The notes under the pieces were generated by a model. That model worked only from the letters and a program-made list of their open reading frames with translations. It was not told the DNA's origin and ran no database searches. A stretch of 64,000 nt of DNA from Prostheceraeus crozeri (taxonomy: Eukaryota; Platyhelminthes; Polycladida; Euryleptidae): NCBI GenBank assembly GCA_907163375.1, contig CAJQUW010001818.1, forward strand, positions 186,001 to 250,000, written 5' to 3'. Below, piece by piece: positions 59,791 to 64,000 of the stretch. How positions within the stretch are numbered: position 1 is the first letter of the stretch; every line of letters starts with the position of its first letter. Position numbers and translations under genes: made by a program.

Positions 59791-61319
59791 AGTAGTCCTA
59801 AGGAGGACTGATGGCGTTCTCCAATCCGCAAGTGTACAAAGGCAATGCTACTGTAACCATTGGATTAATCAGTTCTTAAAAGAACTCAATGTAGCTTTCT
59901 CGTGGCAACGAATTAAAATTGATCAGCTTTGGCCCAATATCTGGTAAAAATGGAAATCTTAAGACTTGTAATACTACTCATTCTTGCTGTTAATATACTA
60001 ATACCATAGATTCCAAACACTGCCGTATACACGTTCAAAACAGACTTCTAAAAGTAATCCATCATCCTCGAAACCCAACACAATTTGTTTGACGTCGGAA
60101 AAGTGGTCTGCATACCAAAAAGCCGCGTTTAGGCATGTTCCCCACCTGGTTACGACCGGCTTTGGTGGACTTCCAATCGATGCAAAAAGAAGACGGCGAT
60201 CACCATTTTTAACAGTGGCAGCCTTGATTGAGGAAATCAAACTGTCGACAGCCTCATACTTCGACTTCACAAGCAATGCACAGTCGTGCAACAGGTGTGC
60301 CATACACCTTACATGAAATAATGATGGATACATAGACTTCAAAGTTTTGCCCGCAAGAGTCATATAACGAGCTGCATCAGATAGCAGTAAAAGGAAATTA
60401 TTGCGATGAACATTTAAATCTTTAACAACATCATCAATAGCATGGCACACTGTTTGATGATTGATGTTTCCTTCTAGCTGTCTACAGTCATACAGATAAG
60501 TAACTTCAGGCTTTTCTAGAATTCCGACAAGAATGTTCATAAACTTCCGACCAGAAATTTCCGTTTCGTCCACCAGTATAATTTTTTCCCCATTCACATA
60601 TCGAAAGAATTTTTGTTGTTCTAACTGAAAGAGTTTTGGCACATGTTGCCGACCTGATGACTCAGATGGGCAATGATGACCCATAAAATCAAATAAATCT
60701 CGTATTGCTTAATGCTCCAATTTATGTAAAGGAATGTCAGCGGCTAAAAACGCTGTTGTTACATGCTTAGCCAGATCAGGTTTGAAGTTCAAAAAGGTCT
60801 GACTTTCATGCTTTGATGAGGTAGGTACTGATGATGAAGAGGTAATTCTTTATAACTTCGTCGCATGTTTGACATTTTTACGATGACTGTCAATCATAAA
60901 CTGTTTCGCGTATTTCACCGGGCATTCACAAAGCACACAGAAAAGTTCATTCCTTGGTGTTACTTTAAATTCTTGAGGATATTGGCAAGTAATTCTTTTG
61001 CACTTGGATGCGTCACTTTCAGCTGTCTTGGGCATTTCGAACAATCGAAGATAGTCAGTGTCAGTTAACAAAAAGATGTAGTTATGTGCGTTGAAATCCT
61101 TGCGAGAACACTTGGTGTCACAATAGCTTAGCTTTTTGTTTTGATTGAAAAAGAGTTCGGGGGAGTTCTAAAAATAGCGCTTAGGAAGGCCAGGTGTCTA
61201 AAAATAGCGCCTAGGAAGACCAGATTCCTGAAAAATTTACTGTCTTATTTTAACTTTTTGACCTTATTTGACTACATTTGACCGTATTTTTACTTTATTG
61301 ACCGCCCTAGTGATCACTC

Positions 61320-61980
61320 ATCGACACGATGAGACAAGGTGTGCGGGTGGTGGTGGAGGGGGCCATCTCGTGACCCCGGGAATTCCCGGAAAACTTTGAA
61401 CCTTGCACTGGATTCCATCATTGTGTAAAATTATTAATTAAGTAAAAATATAGTCATTTTGACCCCACGAAAGGCTATCGAATCTACACTTCCACACGAT
61501 TAGATATTTTGATTGCTGTCATAGGATCTAAACAGCTGACTGAAAATTGCGTGGGTTCCTGAGATATTTCGCCAATATCAAGTGGATTCACTCATTAATG
61601 ATTTCTTAATGACAATTAATCCCTAGAGGACCTACCAGGTAGAATTTCTGGATTTTTGTGCAACATCGGGTTGTTCTTGTTATTGTAATCTATGTCTCGG
61701 TTTTCTATTCAAACGAAAGATCGTGACAGATTTATAAAGGATATGCGCACTAACTTCTTTGAGCATAGAGAAGCTCATGATAATGAATAAAGGCGAAGGT
61801 CACCCAGAAATGGGGTAGAAGCGCATACATCGATGAGATTGTTATCAACGTAATAGACCTTATGCGTTAACTCCTGGAGCCAAACCGTCATCTTATATCT
61901 CCTCTGCACAACAGACAAATGATTAATTCCGAATACTTTATCAGTGGACATCCGAAAGGCATCAATTGCTTCTAAAAATG
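61320..61980. other. No gene recognised
   Basis: An 83-codon minus-strand frame at 61775-62026 (with HLSVVQRRYKMTVWLQELTH) is protein-like, but it overlaps the tandem duplication at its start and has no known domain. The rest is non-coding. Confidence 0.3.
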
Positions 61981-61982
61981 AC

Positions 61983-62182
61983 AACCCAACCCACTTTTGA
62001 GAATATCTTTCGCCTACACTTGACATTTCATTTTCAGGACGTCTCTACACAGCAGCCCGCTAAGTCTTGCTGCCAAAAACCCAACCCAACCCACTTTTGA
62101 GAATATCTTTCGCCTACACTTGACATTTCATTTTCAGGACGTCTCTACACAGCAGCCAGCTAAGTCTTGCTGCCAACCCTCA
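61983..62182 (+). repeat. 100-bp tandem duplication containing a 3' splice site
   Basis: Two adjacent 100-bp units (about 61983-62082 and 62083-62182) differ at one clear position (CAGCCCGC versus CAGCCAGC) plus border bases. Each contains ACTTGACATTTCATTTTCAG followed by GACGTCTCTACACAGCAGCC. Only the second copy runs on into a donor. The near identity indicates a recent duplication. Confidence 0.9.
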
Positions 62183-62185
62183 ACG
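62138..62185 (+). CDS. Candidate 48-bp micro-exon with duplicated acceptor
   Basis: The acceptor TTTCATTTTCAG ends at 62137 and a textbook donor, CTCAACG/GTAAGT, follows 62185. The 16 codons are open in phase 0 (DVSTQQPAKSCCQPST). If the identical upstream acceptor at 62037 is used instead, that frame meets TGA after 20 codons, so the outcome of splicing decides whether the product is intact. No family can be assigned from so short a piece, and other phases are possible. Confidence 0.5.
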
Positions 62186-62189
62186 GTAA

Positions 62190-63720
62190 GTTTTGATTCA
62201 ATCATTTCACTTTTTTCAACATGTCTGAACCGTCTACATATTATGGAGATTGTCAGCTTTAGAATGATCGATTAACAAGTAGAATCATCATTTTTCATAC
62301 CAGGATTCTTCTGCCAACAATGTGGCGATGTTGAGAGTTATTTGACGTCATTTGATTGATTATTCGTCTGATGCCATTTTTAAGAACAGATGCAAAATGA
62401 AGTTTTATGAAGTAGCATTATTTTCGTTCAATCTTTTCTAGGCAAGTAGACAAACATCAGAATCACATTTTTCGAAAATCTCTTGTCGAGTTGAGATATA
62501 CTCTGTGTGCCAATCATCAGTTGACAATCGAAAACTTACAGAACAAATTCATCCACACTCGATTGTTCAGAAATATTAAAGAATTCGAACCTCAGTAATA
62601 AACTTGATATTACCCAAGAAGATCGTAGAGAATGTGTCAAATGTTCCTCATTTAATTGACAGTGTGACATTATCACTTATGTCATAAGAAGTTCCATATG
62701 ATCATCCAATCATCATGGGTACTGGAAATACATTCTGTCACTTAGGTTTTTGGTATCACTCTTGCAGAACAGTACTAGAAGTTAGTTCCGGTCACACTAG
62801 ACCGCTAGCTGTATGATATAATCATATGCAACATAACTGCTGTTCACATTGGCCAAATTCTTAATGAAATCGTCTTCAAAAATCGAATAGTTCAGACCGT
62901 CTCCAGAACGATTTTCGTGAGCAATCAATAAAATGGAATATATTTCTAACGCCAAATTTGATTTATTTGACTATTCTGAGAATCAGACGAAGCATATCAC
63001 AGGAGCAAGTAATTCGAAAGTAGCTGACTCGAATGATAATCTTCATTGGTCTAACAAGTAAAAAGTAGAGAGTTAACATAAATGTGGCGGGCCTTCGTTG
63101 TCCAGCGCCTTCTATACTCAAATGGCGTTCCGCAGACTCGCTGTAAAGATTTATAAAGAAGGAAATGGTATTAAGAATTGCGATATTTGTTGAATGTGAG
63201 GCGATCTATGTGAATGTGCAAACTGCAGGAAGGCTATTCGCGTCTTCTATTGATTTTTAGCTTCAGTGAATGTTGTGTCTCGAGTGTTCGTCAGCTTAGC
63301 AATGAAATCGATTTGAAAATCCTCGACGCTACCTATGTCATTAGTTTATTTTTGACATTCTCATAGAGAGCGCTGGATGCGGACATATTTACAATAACAC
63401 GTTCGTGTTCTGCGTGCCTAGTGCAGAATTTTCATGTGTCCTACCTATGTAATTCTCTCCACATGTATTACACGTGCACCTGTATACTACATAATTGTCA
63501 CTACAATAGGTAAATATTGACAGACTTGACAGTTACAAGTATTTGAGAAATTATTATCTTTACTTTTGCCCTTATTCCTTTTCATAGGAAAATTCCTGTC
63601 CGTTTGAATCTAAATGAATAGTTGCAATGTGAACAGTTGAGTAAAATTATAAATCGTCGGCTGATAGATGACACATCACCTCGATTTTATCGCTATCGTC
63701 GTCGGTTCAATGTGAACTGC
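62190..63720. other. No gene recognised
   Basis: Presumed intron or intergenic DNA downstream of the micro-exon. Fragments of a GTTCACATTG / AATCGT-containing repeat appear near 62850-62920 and 63630-63720, and similar fragments flank the Tigger element at 46 and 48.4 kb. Confidence 0.3.
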
Positions 63721-63724
63721 AATG

Positions 63725-63930
63725 GTAAATGTTTTTGCTCATCCCTGCCACACCCACGGCACAAAGCCATTCTAGTGAGCTAGGAGTGGGGTAGCCTACA
63801 CACCAGTAACTCTCACCACACTAGGGTTACAATGGTGGTACCTTCCGAGGCGGACAGATTCGAACCCTGCACCTTCTGCACCTCCGCATCGAAGCACGGC
63901 TCTTAGCCAACTGAGCTATCCTACCTCCTA
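63725..63930 (-). repeat. tRNA-derived SINE
   Basis: On the minus strand from 63930, GGTAGGATAGCTCAGTTGGC includes a perfect A box (TAGCTCAGTTGG, plus 63907-63918). GGTTCGAATCT is a perfect B box (plus 63856-63866), about 40 bases on. The 3' end of the head does not pair with its 5' end, so it is not a tRNA gene. An unrelated body follows to about 63725. Confidence 0.65.
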
Positions 63931-64000
63931 ATGTCAGAGTTCAAGCGCAAGTTTAGACTATTGATCATCCTAAATCAATGTCTTCCGCTGGTCACTTCAT

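Larger units (their letters stand above)
57527..61071 (-). pseudogene. CGGBP1/DUF659-like hAT transposase, two nonsense codons and a LINE insertion
   Basis: The N-terminal piece (60850-61071) has a CGGBP1-like zinc finger, LFCVLCECPVKYAKQFMIDS followed by HRKNVKH. An in-frame TAA at 60850 and a stop after IPLHKLEH (near 60711) interrupt the linker, but the frame is shared with 59998-60684. That piece carries the catalytic core: ILVDETEISGRKF (Asp39 of the piece), LLLLSDAARYM (Asp103) and VRCMAHLLHDC (the CxxH of hAT enzymes). A readable remnant continues to about 59850. Beyond the LINE, 57527-57675 supplies the hAT dimerisation end, STTAAIERSFSQLKNLLRFN. Removing the LINE and the two stops restores domain order, so it was active before the insertion. 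Confidence 0.8.
57272..61309 (-). mobile_element. hAT transposon of CGGBP1-like type, perfect 8-bp TSD, with LINE insertion
   Basis: The ends are TAGGGCGGT followed by TTGACC/TTTTTAC-type repeats (57272-57420 and inverted 61230-61309). The palindromic duplication GTGATCAC is identical at 57264-57271 and 61310-61317. The transposase gene reads on the minus strand from 61071. A LINE fills about 57676-59790. The right end has two copies of CTAAAAATAGCGCYTAGGAA at 61168-61220. Without the LINE the element would be about 1.9 kb. Confidence 0.92.

Noticed and set aside
63845-63930. A functional tRNA gene on the minus strand
   Set aside because: The A and B boxes are perfect, but the acceptor stem does not pair and an unrelated body follows, so it is a SINE head.

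Overview
The window looks like nuclear DNA of an invertebrate animal, probably a marine one. The reasons are split exons with canonical AG/GT borders, AT-rich non-coding DNA, tRNA-derived SINEs, and a mix of hAT, pogo/Tigger, P-like, PIF/Harbinger-like, Penelope-like and LINE elements. I cannot name the phylum. Nothing looks prokaryotic, so ribosome binding sites and operons do not apply.

Only two host genes can be named by domain, both on the minus strand. One is an intronless ankyrin-repeat/SOCS-box (ASB-like) gene at 40572-41921 with a poly(A) signal. The other is the terminal exon of a DUF4773-type cysteine-rich protein at 49504-50208, with a possible upstream exon at 50558-50712. A few more single exons are supported by splice signals only: 7316-7432, 10598-10796, 36354-36587 and 62138-62185. 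A BEN-like coding fragment lies at 18431-19510 and is split by a transposon.

The rest is a transposon graveyard whose insertion order can often be read from target-site duplications (TSDs). From left to right: a Harbinger-like MITE (99-813) and a SINE; a three-layer nest at 2846-5472 (unassigned TIR element, then a hAT, then a small MITE); a Tigger MITE (6991-7150) and hAT-type MITEs near 8.6-9.6 kb; a nearly complete pogo/Tigger element with one frameshift (11301-13664); a 5'-truncated Penelope-like element between two (TA)n tracts (13.96-15.53 kb); an internally deleted relative of the Tigger element (18574-19289) inside the BEN fragment; a fold-back element (21243-21937); and a probable 8.5 kb hAT shell (23185-31649) holding three younger insertions, each with a perfect 8-bp TSD (two hATs and a P-like element).

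Further right are a LINE 3' end with a CPLC/H zinc knuckle (32.6-32.9 kb), a fold-back MITE (35887-36290), a Harbinger-like element (37095-38802), a decayed Tigger element with a hAT-like insertion in its DNA-binding domain (46043-48434), a perfect-TSD hAT MITE (54443-55165), and a 4 kb CGGBP1-like hAT (57272-61309) whose transposase is split by a LINE. Near the right edge, a 100-bp tandem duplication copies a 3' splice site, and a tRNA-derived SINE follows.

I saw no single new multi-gene system. The most unusual structures are the nested 23-32 kb block, the duplicated splice acceptor, the BEN fragment split by a Tigger derivative, and an unclassified TIR family with a 7-bp TSD.
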